A DNA stretch of 64,000 nt from Chloroflexota bacterium (GCA_021323855.1 JAJPKE010000045.1:124001-188000); one strand, 5' to 3'; shown: positions 48,907 through 58,284, counted from the first letter of the stretch. The notes: generated by a model from the letters alone, not told the origin. Program-made: numbers and translations.

Positions 48907-49437
48907 ATGATCTACAATGTTGCCCAACTCTTGAAAGCGCCGGTTGGCACCTCCCAACGGGTTGAACTGGATAACGACGACCACCTGGACCTCGAGGAGA
49001 ACGAGGCACGGCTGGCGGGTCCGATCACTGGCCAGGTGCGGCTCCATCGCACCAACCGGGGGATTTTCGTGGATGGTGTGGCGGAGGTGCCTGTTGAGCT
49101 GGAATGTACCCGCTGTCTGAAGACGTTTACGCAGAAGTTCGAGTTGCCGATCCGCGAATTGTTCTACCCGGTCATTGATGTGGAGACGGGGTTGCCAGTG
49201 GCCGCGCCGGAGGACGATGACCTCTCGTATCCGATTGACCAGAACCACACGCTCGATCTGCGCGAGGCCATTCGCCAGAATCTATTGTTGGCGCTGCCGA
49301 TCAAGACGCTCTGCAAAGAGGATTGCGCTGGCCTCTGCCCGCAATGCGGCAAAGACCTCAACGACGGGCCGTGCGATTGCGTGCCCGATACCGAAGATGA
49401 CCGTTTCGCTGCGCTCCGGCAACTGTTAGAACAGTAG
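48907..49437 (+). CDS. yceD: YceD/DUF177 family protein
   Basis: 176 residues from the ATG at 48907 (AGAAGGA seven bases upstream); the ATG two codons earlier has too short a spacing. Family marks: YNVAQLLKAPVGTSQRVEL start, then GIFVDGVAEVPVELECTRCL with the CxxC, and LREAIRQNLLLALPIKTLCK followed by CAGLCPQCGKDLNDGPCDC. YceD is linked to 23S rRNA accumulation and usually sits before rpmF. No rpmF gene follows here. A strong hairpin ends the transcript. Confidence 0.93.
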   Translation: MIYNVAQLLKAPVGTSQRVELDNDDHLDLEENEARLAGPITGQVRLHRTNRGIFVDGVAEVPVELECTRCLKTFTQKFELPIRELFYPVIDVETGLPVAAPEDDDLSYPIDQNHTLDLREAIRQNLLLALPIKTLCKEDCAGLCPQCGKDLNDGPCDCVPDTEDDRFAALRQLLEQ

Positions 49438-49510
49438 GCGCGCGAGAGGCCAGCGACTGAAAATCGTGTCTGGATGGCATGGCGCCGCAATGTCCGCCGA
49501 CACAGACTTA

Positions 49511-49538
49511 GAGCGAGTGGGAAATTTCCCGCTCGCTC
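49511..49538. terminator. Bidirectional hairpin terminator
   Basis: GAGCGAGTGGGAAA (49511-49524) pairs with TTTCCCGCTCGCTC (49525-49538) with one G-T pair, between two convergent genes (yceD and the PQQ-type propeller). Confidence 0.75.
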
Positions 49539-49569
49539 CGTTGTTTCCGCTTGAGAGTATGATGTTCAC

Positions 49570-50766
49570 TCAGAGCGTTGTCTGCCAGTAAAACGACCCT
49601 GTATGGAGATCTATTGCCATGATCTGTCGTGAGGTTGACCAACTGAGAATGACCACGCCATCTACGATGGTTTCGACATAGGGTGAACCATACGCCTGCG
49701 GAAAAGACCATAACTGCTTACCATCGCTTCCCCGCAGGGCAACCAACGGGATGGTACTGGCGGTGTCTGTTACCAGCACACTATTGTCCATGAAGCCGCC
49801 CAGAGAAGGATAGTTGCCGAGAGTTTTTCTCCAGAGCAACGATCCGCCGCTGATAGATCGCGCGGTCACCAGGCCATTTCCGTTCCTATAGGGGATTTTG
49901 TGGACCGTTGTGAACAGGGTTGCGCCATCAATGCACAGGTCTGACGATGGCCCTCCTTCGTTCACTTGCCACAGCAGCGACCCATCCTTGATGCGTATCG
50001 CCGTAAGCATGCCATTTCCCTGCGCAATCAGCACTGTGGACGTGAGAGCAAGCCCACAGCCGAAGACCGGGGGTGAGGTCCAGAGGGTGCGACCAGTTAT
50101 CTCATCAGTTGCCGTAATCATCAAGTCACTATTGAAGCCAGCACAGGCATAAAGAATCCCACCTTGCTCAAAATAGGCGTCTGCCACTGGGACTCTCAAA
50201 AGCTCTTTGCCGGTGTTGGCATCGAGAATGAACGTGGTTTGCGAGTTCGCTAGAGTGAGTCGTCCATCTGATACACCTAACAGTCTCCCTCCGATCTCGC
50301 TTGTCACTTGCCAGGTCTGATGCCCTGAGTGCGCGTCCAACGCTGTGAGGATATATCCCTGATCGTTCGTGTTCAGCCGCTTCTCCAGTACATAGACCCG
50401 TTGGTCATCGCTGGCGAACGCGATTACGTTTATGCCCTGCGTTACATGACGCCATTGCACCTGCCCATCTCTCACCCGGACGGCAACCAGCCCATTTTGT
50501 ACATTGGAGTCGGGTGCGCACAGGCACGACGGAATAAGATACACCAGGCGATCACTGGATACTGGGGCGGACGCATTGAGGTGGAACGTAAATCCAGTGA
50601 GATATGTGCCGGCAAGCACGAGGATAGCAAGGATACAAAAAGCTCCCCATATTCCTTTCGCCCAGGGGTGAGTAGCCTTGAAAACGCCAACGAGACTGCA
50701 TACAGCGAATAGCACGAGCACTGCCGTATACACCCAGATCATCAACATAAAGGGAAAGATGCCCAT
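49570..50766 (-). CDS. Membrane protein with PQQ-type beta-propeller
   Basis: 398 residues from the ATG at 50766 with GTGAGG six bases upstream. Three N-terminal helices (about 1-60: FMLMIWVYTAVLVLFAVCSL, GIWGAFCILAILVLAG) are followed by an external propeller. Its blades bear the PQQ-repeat pattern: ALDAHSGHQTWQV, DANTGKELLRVPV, ATDEITGRTLWTSP, RIKDGSLLWQVNEG, SISGGSLLWRKTL, GSDGKQLWSFPQA and DLHTGSFYWQTTL. It resembles BamB-like propellers, but a BamB role is unlikely because no outer-membrane genes are visible. I infer a scaffold or sensor. Function unknown. Confidence 0.83.
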   Translation of the reverse strand: MGIFPFMLMIWVYTAVLVLFAVCSLVGVFKATHPWAKGIWGAFCILAILVLAGTYLTGFTFHLNASAPVSSDRLVYLIPSCLCAPDSNVQNGLVAVRVRDGQVQWRHVTQGINVIAFASDDQRVYVLEKRLNTNDQGYILTALDAHSGHQTWQVTSEIGGRLLGVSDGRLTLANSQTTFILDANTGKELLRVPVADAYFEQGGILYACAGFNSDLMITATDEITGRTLWTSPPVFGCGLALTSTVLIAQGNGMLTAIRIKDGSLLWQVNEGGPSSDLCIDGATLFTTVHKIPYRNGNGLVTARSISGGSLLWRKTLGNYPSLGGFMDNSVLVTDTASTIPLVALRGSDGKQLWSFPQAYGSPYVETIVDGVVILSWSTSRQIMAIDLHTGSFYWQTTL

Positions 50767-51259
50767 GCTGAGCCTCACTCACAGATCATATACTCTGATA
50801 CTCTGACGCCTAAGAAGTGAGAATAAGCAACAATACCTACATCATGTTCATACGCCGTTTGCCAGGGAGATATCATTGCGTTATGGCAAATGCGGGCTTT
50901 CTCCGCCTGAGATCGAAGGGAAGAATACCTATCACGGAAAACAAACAAGAGAGACAACACGAGTTGCCTGATGACCGTACATAAAATAGCCGACGAAAGC
51001 GCATGACAGATGCCAGTGTTGCGTCTCGTTCGTTAAAACCTACAAGCGCTGAGAACTGTGAACTGTGGCCAATATCACAGAAATGGCACTTGCCAGGTAG
51101 CGTGAAATCTGGCATAGTAGGGCAAGCATCGGAGCGGACTATCATTCCGCATCCAGGCATTGCAGATATCTCAGATTCAGATATCGCAGATATCGAGACA
51201 TCATCCAGCAGAGATCCGTCGTGTTGTGATCGTAGGGGGCAAGAGGAGCGGTTCATTCT
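50767..51259. other. Intergenic region with short repeats
   Basis: 493 bases without a supported gene; the minus-strand frame covering it is antisense to the next gene. Around 51157-51200 the sequence GCAGATATC / CAGATATCG recurs at short intervals (four GATATC-like units). Left half is AT-richer than neighbours. Confidence 0.5.
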
Positions 51260-51814
51260 ATGTGGGAAAGAAGACTGGTTACAGTAGTTGGCACCGCAGC
51301 CAAGCATATCCTGGTGAGCGCCTTGCGCGGATTGCGAACCATCGTTGTGACGGGTATCGTCGTGGCCGTGGTGGTGGTCATCATCACCGAAGTGGTGGGA
51401 GCCTATCTGACGAAATCGTTCCCGCCTACCGGAGCGACACACCTGGCGGCGGCGGCGCTGGCCATCGCGTTCGGCTGGGCGGCGGCTGTCACCGTCGCCA
51501 TTGGTGAAATCTTCATCGCATCTATCAAAGTGATCGAACTGCTGATCGAAGAGGCGGAGAAAGCCGAAAAGAAGGCAGTTGAAGAGATTGGCGTCCTCAG
51601 CCGCAAAGCGGAGGAAGAAGCCGTCAGGCTCGGACATACCGCCGCTCGTGACGCCGGCGCGGTTGGCCATTCGGCGCTCAGCGACGCTGGCGCGCTGGGG
51701 CATCTCGTCAGCGGCGCCGTCGGTGGCGTGGTTGGCGGCGTCGAGCATGGCGCTGAGGGTCTCGCCTCGCATATTCCGGGGCATCACCATAACGAGAACG
51801 CACCGCAGAGCTAA
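51260..51814 (+). CDS. Small membrane protein with Ala/Gly/His-rich helical tail
   Basis: 184 residues; GAGGAGCGG is upstream of the ATG. Two membrane helices (TIVVTGIVVAVVVVIITEVV at about 27-46, and AAALAIAFGWAAAVTVAIG) precede a long helical segment rich in Glu, Lys and Ala (KVIELLIEEAEKAEKKAVEE). Then heptad-like GHSALSDAGALGHLVSGAVG repeats and a His-rich end (GHHHNEN) follow. It could oligomerise in the membrane. No family is recognised. Confidence 0.7.
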   Translation: MWERRLVTVVGTAAKHILVSALRGLRTIVVTGIVVAVVVVIITEVVGAYLTKSFPPTGATHLAAAALAIAFGWAAAVTVAIGEIFIASIKVIELLIEEAEKAEKKAVEEIGVLSRKAEEEAVRLGHTAARDAGAVGHSALSDAGALGHLVSGAVGGVVGGVEHGAEGLASHIPGHHHNENAPQS

Positions 51815-51848
51815 TCATTGCCGCAAGCTAGCGATAGTTTTGTGAAAC

Positions 51849-51892
51849 GCAGACGCCTCAACGTACAGTTTGTCGTGCGTTGAGGCGTCTGC
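51849..51892. terminator. Bidirectional hairpin terminator
   Basis: A perfect 15-bp stem (GCAGACGCCTCAACG at 51849-51863 and CGTTGAGGCGTCTGC at 51878-51892) has a 14-base loop. It lies between two convergent genes. Confidence 0.7.
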
Positions 51893-51958
51893 ATGTACTC
51901 GTGACTTCAGCGGTGTTCAAGCGTGTTGCGACGGAGGCGTCTGTTTTGGCTGTGATGA

Positions 51959-54028
51959 TTATGCTGGTTGCGCCCCCTCAGTATAGGGGAGATCAATGAC
52001 GAGCAGCGGCCCCTGCATGCGGCGCAATCGCTGGCGCACCCGCAGCGCCACCCAGCGTTTCAACGGCCACTCCCACCAGGCGCGATTCACTTCATGCGGT
52101 AGCAGTACTGCCACGCGCTTGCCAGCGAAGTCGTGTTGTTCGCGCCAGAGCAGAAAATGCGTCAGCGGCAACACTATCGTCCGATAAGGCGAAATCAAGG
52201 CTTCGAGGTGAATGCGGTTACGGAATGGGAGAGTGCTGGCTTGCAGATAAGCGGTCCAGGATGTCGTGAAGTGATTGGCCTCCTGGGGGTCGTTGACCAC
52301 TTTGATGATGCGGATATCGGGCGCGATGCGGGCTGCGTACCCTAGCTCCATCGCCAGCACCTGCGGCCAGCTTGTGCGTCTGCTGGCGGAGAACTCTTCG
52401 CCGGAGGCCGGAGTTGCCGGTGCAGTAGATACTTCATGATGCGAAAAGATGGGCACGTAGACGATATCCGCCGTTGCCGGTGTGATGGCTGCTTCAACGT
52501 CTAGCTGCACCTTTCGCGGCTGGCGGTAATAGCTGCGGATGGCAAGGAATCCTACCACGAGCAGCGGAATCAAGATCACCACCACCCAGGCGCCGCGATC
52601 AAACTTGGCAATCATGATGACCAGCATCACGATTCCCGTTGCGCCTGCGCCGAGTCCATTAGCGAGCAGCCGCCCCTGCCAGCCGCGTTGGTTGCGGCGG
52701 CGCAGCCAGTGGATCACCATGCCGGACTGTGACAGGGTGAACGCCACAAAGACGCCAAGCGCATAGAGATTGATGAGGCCGACGACGTTGCCATGAAAAA
52801 TCAGCAGCACGATGGCGCTCAATAGGCCCAACGCGCTGATACCTACCGTGAAGGCGATGCGTTCGCCGCGATAGGCAAACAGCGCAGGCAGAAAGGAATC
52901 GCGGGCCAGCAGCGCACAGAGGCGCGGAAAATCGGCAAAGGAGGTATTGGCGGCGAAGACCAGAATCAGCAGGGTTGCCGTTTGCACCACATAAAAGAAC
53001 CAGCCAAACGCGCCAGTGAAGGCGAAATGGGCGATTTGCGCCGTCACCGTGGGGTCGCCGGAGGGATAGGCGATGGCGCCGACCCGCCAGGCAAGGTAGG
53101 TCGTGCCCAGGAAGAGCGTCACCAGCAGCGCAATCATCACGACCAATGTTTGTGCGGCATGGCGTGATTGGCGTTCGGGCGTATCGCCCTCAAACGCAGG
53201 CACGCCGTTGGAGATGGCTTCCACGCCGGTCATGGCTGAACAGCCGGAGGCAAACGCCGTCAGCACGAGCAGCAGGGAGAGTGGCGCACTGGCCGTGGCA
53301 GCCTGGGGCGGCGGCGCGGGCGTGAGCAGGCCGCCGTGTATCACCGCTTGTACCAAACCAACGAGCAGCGTCAGACCGTAGCTGACCAGGAAGAAATAGG
53401 TGGGGATGGCGAAGATCGAGCCGGAGGCGCGCATGCCGCGTAGGTTGATGAGCGTAATCAGGACAATTGCGCCCACCTCGATCACGAGTTTCGCCGGAGA
53501 GATGACGGGAAACGCCGAGGCTATCGCATCAATGCCGGATGAGACGCTCACCGAGACGGTTAGCAGATAGTCTATGAGCAGCGCCGCCGCCGCAATCAGT
53601 CCAGCGATCACGCCGAGGTTCTCACGCGCGACGAGATAGCTGCCGCCACCGCTGGGATAGGCATGAATCGTCTGGCGATACGAATAGCCCACAATAATCA
53701 TGAGCAACGCGGTCACGAGGCCGAGGACCAGATTGAGGCTCAGCGCGGCGATGCCAGCGACCAGCAGCACTGCCAGCGATGCCTCGGTGCCATAGGCTAC
53801 CGAAGAGAGCGCATCAGAGGAGAGGGTTGCCAGCGCGCGGGCGCGATTGAGGCGTTCGCGGCTGGCCAGTGCTTCGGGAATCGGCAACCCCAGCAGCAGG
53901 CGCTTGCCATGCTCCAACATGGTCTCCGGCTCCGAGACGGGAAGGGTCGCTTCATAGATATCGTCGCCAACCGCCTGGAAGGTTGCTCCGCCCGATGATT
54001 TCGATGGGTTTTTCTGCGCGGTGGTCAT
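51959..54028 (-). CDS. APC-superfamily transporter, KimA-like
   Basis: 689 residues, close to the length of KimA-type potassium importers. The N-terminal cytosolic part ends in LATLSSDALSSVAYGTEASL, the conserved first-helix motif of this group. Twelve helices follow to about residue 510, including HAYPSGGGSYLVARENLG and a typical break in helix 6 (SGCSAMTGVEAISNGVPAFE). The C-terminal 170 residues form a soluble domain like that of KimA (RTIVLPLTHFLLW). KimA takes up K+ in low potassium and is inhibited by c-di-AMP. No c-di-AMP riboswitch lies upstream (only 95 bases to the antiporter gene). Potassium as substrate is inferred. Confidence 0.85.
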   Translation of the reverse strand: MTTAQKNPSKSSGGATFQAVGDDIYEATLPVSEPETMLEHGKRLLLGLPIPEALASRERLNRARALATLSSDALSSVAYGTEASLAVLLVAGIAALSLNLVLGLVTALLMIIVGYSYRQTIHAYPSGGGSYLVARENLGVIAGLIAAAALLIDYLLTVSVSVSSGIDAIASAFPVISPAKLVIEVGAIVLITLINLRGMRASGSIFAIPTYFFLVSYGLTLLVGLVQAVIHGGLLTPAPPPQAATASAPLSLLLVLTAFASGCSAMTGVEAISNGVPAFEGDTPERQSRHAAQTLVVMIALLVTLFLGTTYLAWRVGAIAYPSGDPTVTAQIAHFAFTGAFGWFFYVVQTATLLILVFAANTSFADFPRLCALLARDSFLPALFAYRGERIAFTVGISALGLLSAIVLLIFHGNVVGLINLYALGVFVAFTLSQSGMVIHWLRRRNQRGWQGRLLANGLGAGATGIVMLVIMIAKFDRGAWVVVILIPLLVVGFLAIRSYYRQPRKVQLDVEAAITPATADIVYVPIFSHHEVSTAPATPASGEEFSASRRTSWPQVLAMELGYAARIAPDIRIIKVVNDPQEANHFTTSWTAYLQASTLPFRNRIHLEALISPYRTIVLPLTHFLLWREQHDFAGKRVAVLLPHEVNRAWWEWPLKRWVALRVRQRLRRMQGPLLVIDLPYTEGAQPA

Positions 54029-54123
54029 GGTCCGCCTCGATTCTCTCTCTGAATGGGCGCGAGTGATTGCGACATGTTACGAGTGATTGCGATACGTGAA
54101 ATACGTTTGGCCGCCGAAACCGG

Positions 54124-55524
54124 TCAAGTTGCTGCTGGTATATCGGACGTTGGCGGCGTTTCTGTGGCAGGCGCCGTCAGTGTGGCCGGTGTCGGCGTCT
54201 CCGGGCCGAGCGTCGCTTCAACCTCCGCCACCGCCACCGGTTCTACGTTTGCCAGGACGCTGCCAGTACCCACCGGCTGCCGCTCATACTGAACGAGCAG
54301 CAGCGCCAATACTGGGAAGCATAATACAGTAAGCATGCCCACTGTCGTCAATGCTGCGCTGGTTGCAGGCAGCACAATGCCCTCCGCCACGCCAATCTGT
54401 GCGACCGCCAGAATGAAGGTCAGCGAGGTTGCCTGGAATATTCCGGCTGAGAGCGTGCTGCGTAGCGTCAATGGTTGCCGCGCCTGCCGTCTGCTATGGG
54501 TGGCTTGCGCTGATGGCGCAGACCCGGTGCGCTGCGTTAGGCCGGTCGAAAGCAGCATTGCCAGCACATGTATTGCCAGCAGCGCCAGCAAGATGACTGG
54601 CACCAGGAGAAGCGCTCTGCTGCTGGCAACCAGCGCAGCAAGATTGAGCTGGACGCCGGTGGCAATAAAGAAGATGGGAATGAATACGCCATAGCCGACG
54701 GCATCCAGTTTCGTGCGGAACTCCGCGTGGCGCGTGCTTTCATCCGGGTCTATGATGCGCAGCAGCATGCCAGCGACGAACGCGCCAAGAATCATCGTCT
54801 GCCCCAGCGCCTGCGCCAGCACAACGAACGCCGCCAGAAAGACCCAGGCTCCGCGAATACGCACCTGCGCCGTCGAATCTTGCAGGCGCACGAGCAGCGC
54901 CGTGATGCGCCGCGAACGTTCGGCGTGCAGGACCACCGCGTAGAGTGTGATTGCCGCGACAGCGAAAATGACCAGCAGAACCAGATGCCAGAGTTGGCTG
55001 ATCTGTATGGTAGTAAAGAACGCGGAGAAGAGCAGGATGGAACCGAATTCGCCGAGCGTGGCGCCCATGATGACAACCTGACCGTATGGGGTATTCGCCA
55101 GTCCAGTCGCTTTGATGGCTGGCATGATGACGCCGACGGCGCTCGAAGTCAGCACGATGGCGATGAAGAGCGGGTTGATTACCAGCCCGATCTGGTGCAA
55201 GAGAATCGCCACCAGCAGCGAGAAGAAGAATGTCAGCAGGAAGGAGACGCCAGCCAGCGCCAGCAACGGGCCGCGCAACTGCTTGATGTTTACTTCCATG
55301 CCAGCCAGGAACAGCAGAAACGCCAGTCCCAGCGAAGAAAATATCTGGACCACCATATCTGCCCGCACGAAATGCAGCACGGAAGGGCCGACGAGGACGC
55401 CGACGAGAATCTCAACGACGACCAGCGGCAACAGACGAATGTGCAGCACATCCATGAGCAGCGGCACAACAAAGGCGATCACGCCGATGATTTCCAGGTT
55501 GGCGAACGATGCGGGAGTCAGCAT
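54124..55524 (-). CDS. Cation:proton antiporter (CPA2, Kef-type)
   Basis: 466 residues from the ATG at 55524 with GAGGCG upstream. It has twelve to thirteen membrane helices. The first is FVVPLLMDVLHIRLLPLVVV. GLAFLLFLAGMEVNIKQLRG carries the family 'FxxGxE' motif. GATLGEFGSILL is near helix 5, where CPA antiporters keep acidic ion-binding residues. The second-last segment contains GVFIPIFFIATGVQLNL, characteristic of Kef proteins. It lacks a Rossmann (KTN) domain, and the C-terminal 70 residues are Pro/Thr/Ala-rich. It lies just upstream of the KimA-like gene on the same strand and may balance K+ or Na+ against protons. Confidence 0.88.
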   Translation of the reverse strand: MLTPASFANLEIIGVIAFVVPLLMDVLHIRLLPLVVVEILVGVLVGPSVLHFVRADMVVQIFSSLGLAFLLFLAGMEVNIKQLRGPLLALAGVSFLLTFFFSLLVAILLHQIGLVINPLFIAIVLTSSAVGVIMPAIKATGLANTPYGQVVIMGATLGEFGSILLFSAFFTTIQISQLWHLVLLVIFAVAAITLYAVVLHAERSRRITALLVRLQDSTAQVRIRGAWVFLAAFVVLAQALGQTMILGAFVAGMLLRIIDPDESTRHAEFRTKLDAVGYGVFIPIFFIATGVQLNLAALVASSRALLLVPVILLALLAIHVLAMLLSTGLTQRTGSAPSAQATHSRRQARQPLTLRSTLSAGIFQATSLTFILAVAQIGVAEGIVLPATSAALTTVGMLTVLCFPVLALLLVQYERQPVGTGSVLANVEPVAVAEVEATLGPETPTPATLTAPATETPPTSDIPAAT

Positions 55525-55549
55525 ACAACGCCTCGTGGTCTGGTAGAGC

Positions 55550-55625
55550 ATGAACGATACAGGACGATACAGAACGAGATAGGGCGATACAGGACGACAT
55601 AGGACGACACAGAACGATACATACA
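55550..55625. repeat. Degenerate 10-bp minisatellite
   Basis: About seven units of the form ACGATACAGG (with variants such as ACGACATAGG and ACGACACAGA) lie immediately upstream of the antiporter gene, where its promoter should be. Period ten bases. Confidence 0.8.
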
Positions 55626-55888
55626 GGACGGCAATGGAGAGGAAAGATCAGCCCTATCGCGCTTGTGACTGCCAACTCTGTGCCAACAATTCTTGGAGCA
55701 GGGCACGAGCAATCTTGTGTTTCGCGGTCCTGTTCGGGTTGCCGCTGCTCACTGTCAGGTGCTAGGCTACGCATACAGGTGATATCAGGGGTGCGTCGCT
55801 GGAGCGCCGGTTCAGGCGTGTATGAAAGGTGGCGGCTTTCATCCCCTGGAGCGAGTGGAGAGCGTCGCAAGCGCTGGGGAGGTGGTGG
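55626..55888. other. Divergent intergenic region
   Basis: With the minisatellite this makes up 364 bases between the antiporter and the transglutaminase-like gene. No gene is supported. The AGGTGG ribosome site of the next gene ends it. Confidence 0.5.
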
Positions 55889-56986
55889 ATGCGGAAGCGA
55901 TACGCCGCGCTGGGCATTGCCGCCGTCCTGCTAGTATTGGGGTCTACTGGCTACGTCGCCAGGGGCATGCAACTGTATCACCAATATCACGCGGAGTTCA
56001 CCAATTACAATCTGCCCTGTGGCACGTTCATTACGTGGAGTCCGCCGGGCGTCCTCTTCACTGGCCTCTATGTCAACCAGCCAGGACTCCTGACGCTGCG
56101 CTATCGCAGCCCGCAACCGCAAACCTTGCGTATTACGGTCAGTATTCCGCAATTCACAATGCCACAGAGCCTCGAACTCCAGGCGGCGCCCGCGTTTCAG
56201 AATCAGACCTTCAAGCCACCGCTGCTCAGTGATAGTGTGTTAGATGCGCTGGTCGGCCCTGGTGAGCGTCGGGCGCAGATCCAGCTACAGGTCCAAACGG
56301 CCAGCGGTGATCTCATCTGCAATACGACTGCTCCCCTCCTGCTGAAATCGCGCCAGTGGATGCGCTGGCATGATCCCACGCTGGGAATAGACAACACGCC
56401 GTATCTCGCGGGCTGGGTGACGCCGGATACCGAGGCGATCCATACCCTTATCGGGCGCACCTCGCACTGGCTGCAAGCGCATCCAGGCGTGTATCCGCAC
56501 GTGTCGTCGCTCTTTGGTTACAATCTTGGGCAGGCGACTCCCGATCAAGTGCGTGAGCAAGTGGACGCTATCTTTGATACGCTGCAAAATGTCTATCATG
56601 TCACCTACGCCAACGATAACATTCCTTTCAGCACAGATTCCGAGCAGATTATTCAGTTGCCGCAGGATATCTTGAGCAGCAGTTATCCCACCGGCATGTG
56701 TGTGGAAACGACGGCGATCATGGCTTCGGCAGTCGAGGCATTGGGGATGCGCCCATATTTCATCATCATACCAGGGCATGCGTTTCTCGGCGTCGCGCTC
56801 GGCGCAGACCCCGCATCTCCCATTGACTATTGGGAAACGTCTGATCTGAATGGCACGGCAGTTCATGGCGATCAAGCGAATATTGATGGCAAGGCAGAAT
56901 ATGCCCAGGCCTTCAGCAAGGGGCAGATCGTCGAAGTGGTGGATGTGCAGTTCGAGCGCGAACAGGGTATCATACCAATTGAATAG
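55889..56986 (+). CDS. Membrane-anchored transglutaminase-like protein
   Basis: 365 residues from the ATG at 55889, seven bases after GGGAGG (an upstream in-frame ATG is at 55829). One membrane helix (about 4-24: AALGIAAVLLVLGSTGYVAR) anchors an external part. Residues 45-165 are beta-rich. The transglutaminase-like core then has the Cys-His-Asp triad: Cys271 in YPTGMCVETTAIMASAVEAL, His297 in IIIPGHAFLGVALG and Asp313 in PIDYWETSDLNG. Such domains act as proteases, peptidases or cross-linking enzymes, often on the cell wall. The exact activity is not known. It is 48 bases upstream of the FHA gene on the same strand. Confidence 0.82.
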   Translation: MRKRYAALGIAAVLLVLGSTGYVARGMQLYHQYHAEFTNYNLPCGTFITWSPPGVLFTGLYVNQPGLLTLRYRSPQPQTLRITVSIPQFTMPQSLELQAAPAFQNQTFKPPLLSDSVLDALVGPGERRAQIQLQVQTASGDLICNTTAPLLLKSRQWMRWHDPTLGIDNTPYLAGWVTPDTEAIHTLIGRTSHWLQAHPGVYPHVSSLFGYNLGQATPDQVREQVDAIFDTLQNVYHVTYANDNIPFSTDSEQIIQLPQDILSSSYPTGMCVETTAIMASAVEALGMRPYFIIIPGHAFLGVALGADPASPIDYWETSDLNGTAVHGDQANIDGKAEYAQAFSKGQIVEVVDVQFEREQGIIPIE

Positions 56987-57034
56987 ATCGCGCTCCGACA
57001 GGTAGTGTAGTGAGGGTTATCCGGCGAGAGACGC

Positions 57035-58264
57035 ATGGGGATGAGTGATTTTCCCACCTGGTTTGGTGTGGGGAGCTATGGTGGGCTAGCCTGCACAATG
57101 CTGGCAGCGGGGGGAATCGCTGCGTATGCGTTGCTGCGGCGGCGCGGTTCGCCGCGCCAGCTTGCGCGCGCTGTTCTCGTGTGTCTGTTCGCCGGCGCGT
57201 TTATGCTCGCGTCGGTCTGGTGGAACCAGAACCGGTTGGAATTATACGGTCCATCGCTCGCGGAGCATGAAATCCTCTTCTGGCTCTGCTGGACGGTCTG
57301 TGCTGGCTGGCTCATTCCGCTGGGCATGCTGCTTGGCTATCTGCTGCTTGCAGAACCACAACCTGCTGCGCAGGCGCAGGCTTCGTCGCGCTTCCCGCAG
57401 ACGCTGACGGCGCTCGACGATCCCGCGCGTTTCCGTGAACCGTTGGGCGCGGGGATTGCCTGGGGTCGCCTCGTCCCGCTGTTTGGCGTAGATGCTGGTG
57501 ACGATCTCAGTGCTGGCCACGAGAGCCAGGAAGGGCGTCCACTGCCGCTGACCCGCCAGATGACGCTGCTGGGGCGTGAAATAGACTGCGATATCGTCAT
57601 TGACGACCAGCGTACCTCGCGCCATCATGCGGAGATTCACTGGGATCATGGCCGCGCGCAAGTGGTGGACCGTGGCAGCATGAATAGCACGCTGGTCAAC
57701 CGGCAGACGGTGCGGGGGCCAACCCCGCTGGTGGATGGCGATATTCTCGAACTGGGCGCGCAACGCTATCGCTTCGAGTTTGTGCCCGCCGCCAACGCCG
57801 GACATGAATTGCCGCCAGAGCCGCTTGACCCACTGGAACAGTCGCAGCCGGAAATCGAAACACGCAAAGTGCCGGGAACGAATACTGCGCGGCCTAATGT
57901 GCCAGTGCCCCTCGTGTTGACCGGCCTGAGCGTCGGCGTCGCCGGCCTCACCTGGATAGTGGATCAGCCGATCATGACGATTGGACGCGACCGTGAACGT
58001 CCCATTTGTATCCCCGATGAATCGGTTTCGCGGCTCCATGCGCAGATCGTGCGGCAGCAGGTGGGCTATTTCGTCTCAGATTTGCATAGCAGCAACGGCA
58101 CATTCCTCAACGGGGATTTGCTGATCGCGCCGTCGTTGCTTTCCCCCGGCGACATTCTGCGCGTGGGCGCCATTGAGCTGCGCTGTGATGCGAGCCTGCT
58201 GGAATCGCCCAGCCAGACCACCATTCCCCTCGACGAATCTGCGAGAATAGCCCAAACGGCCTAG
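57035..58264 (+). CDS. Membrane protein with two FHA domains
   Basis: 409 residues; GAGAG before the ATG is only moderate. Three hydrophobic helices occupy about 15-110 (TMLAAGGIAAYALL, AVLVCLFAGAFMLASVWW, WLCW-type LFWLCWTVCAGWLIPLGMLL). FHA domain 1 (about 170-250) has LLGREIDCDIVIDD, then TSRHHAEIHW and NSTLVNRQTV. FHA domain 2 (about 310-385) has MTIGRDRERPICIPDESVSR, LHAQIVRQQ and LHSSNGTFLNG. Both keep the G-R, S-x-x-H and N-G/T core, so both should bind phosphothreonine peptides. It may connect Ser/Thr phosphorylation with the envelope. The PP2C at 28.7 kb is a conceivable partner, but this is speculation. Confidence 0.87.
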   Translation: MGMSDFPTWFGVGSYGGLACTMLAAGGIAAYALLRRRGSPRQLARAVLVCLFAGAFMLASVWWNQNRLELYGPSLAEHEILFWLCWTVCAGWLIPLGMLLGYLLLAEPQPAAQAQASSRFPQTLTALDDPARFREPLGAGIAWGRLVPLFGVDAGDDLSAGHESQEGRPLPLTRQMTLLGREIDCDIVIDDQRTSRHHAEIHWDHGRAQVVDRGSMNSTLVNRQTVRGPTPLVDGDILELGAQRYRFEFVPAANAGHELPPEPLDPLEQSQPEIETRKVPGTNTARPNVPVPLVLTGLSVGVAGLTWIVDQPIMTIGRDRERPICIPDESVSRLHAQIVRQQVGYFVSDLHSSNGTFLNGDLLIAPSLLSPGDILRVGAIELRCDASLLESPSQTTIPLDESARIAQTA

Positions 58265-58284
58265 CGTTTTCCCCGTCTACCCCC

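Noticed and set aside
50873..51790. Minus-strand open frame of 305 codons
   Set aside because: Mostly opposite the small membrane protein; lacks domains and a ribosome site. The plus-strand gene has membrane helices and a ribosome site.
54029..54123. c-di-AMP (ydaO) riboswitch before the KimA-like gene
   Set aside because: The gap is too short (95 bases) and shows no riboswitch core.
55550..55625. CRISPR array
   Set aside because: Units are 10 bp and degenerate without spacers; the same applies to the repeats at 45045, 45137 and 31781. No cas genes are present.
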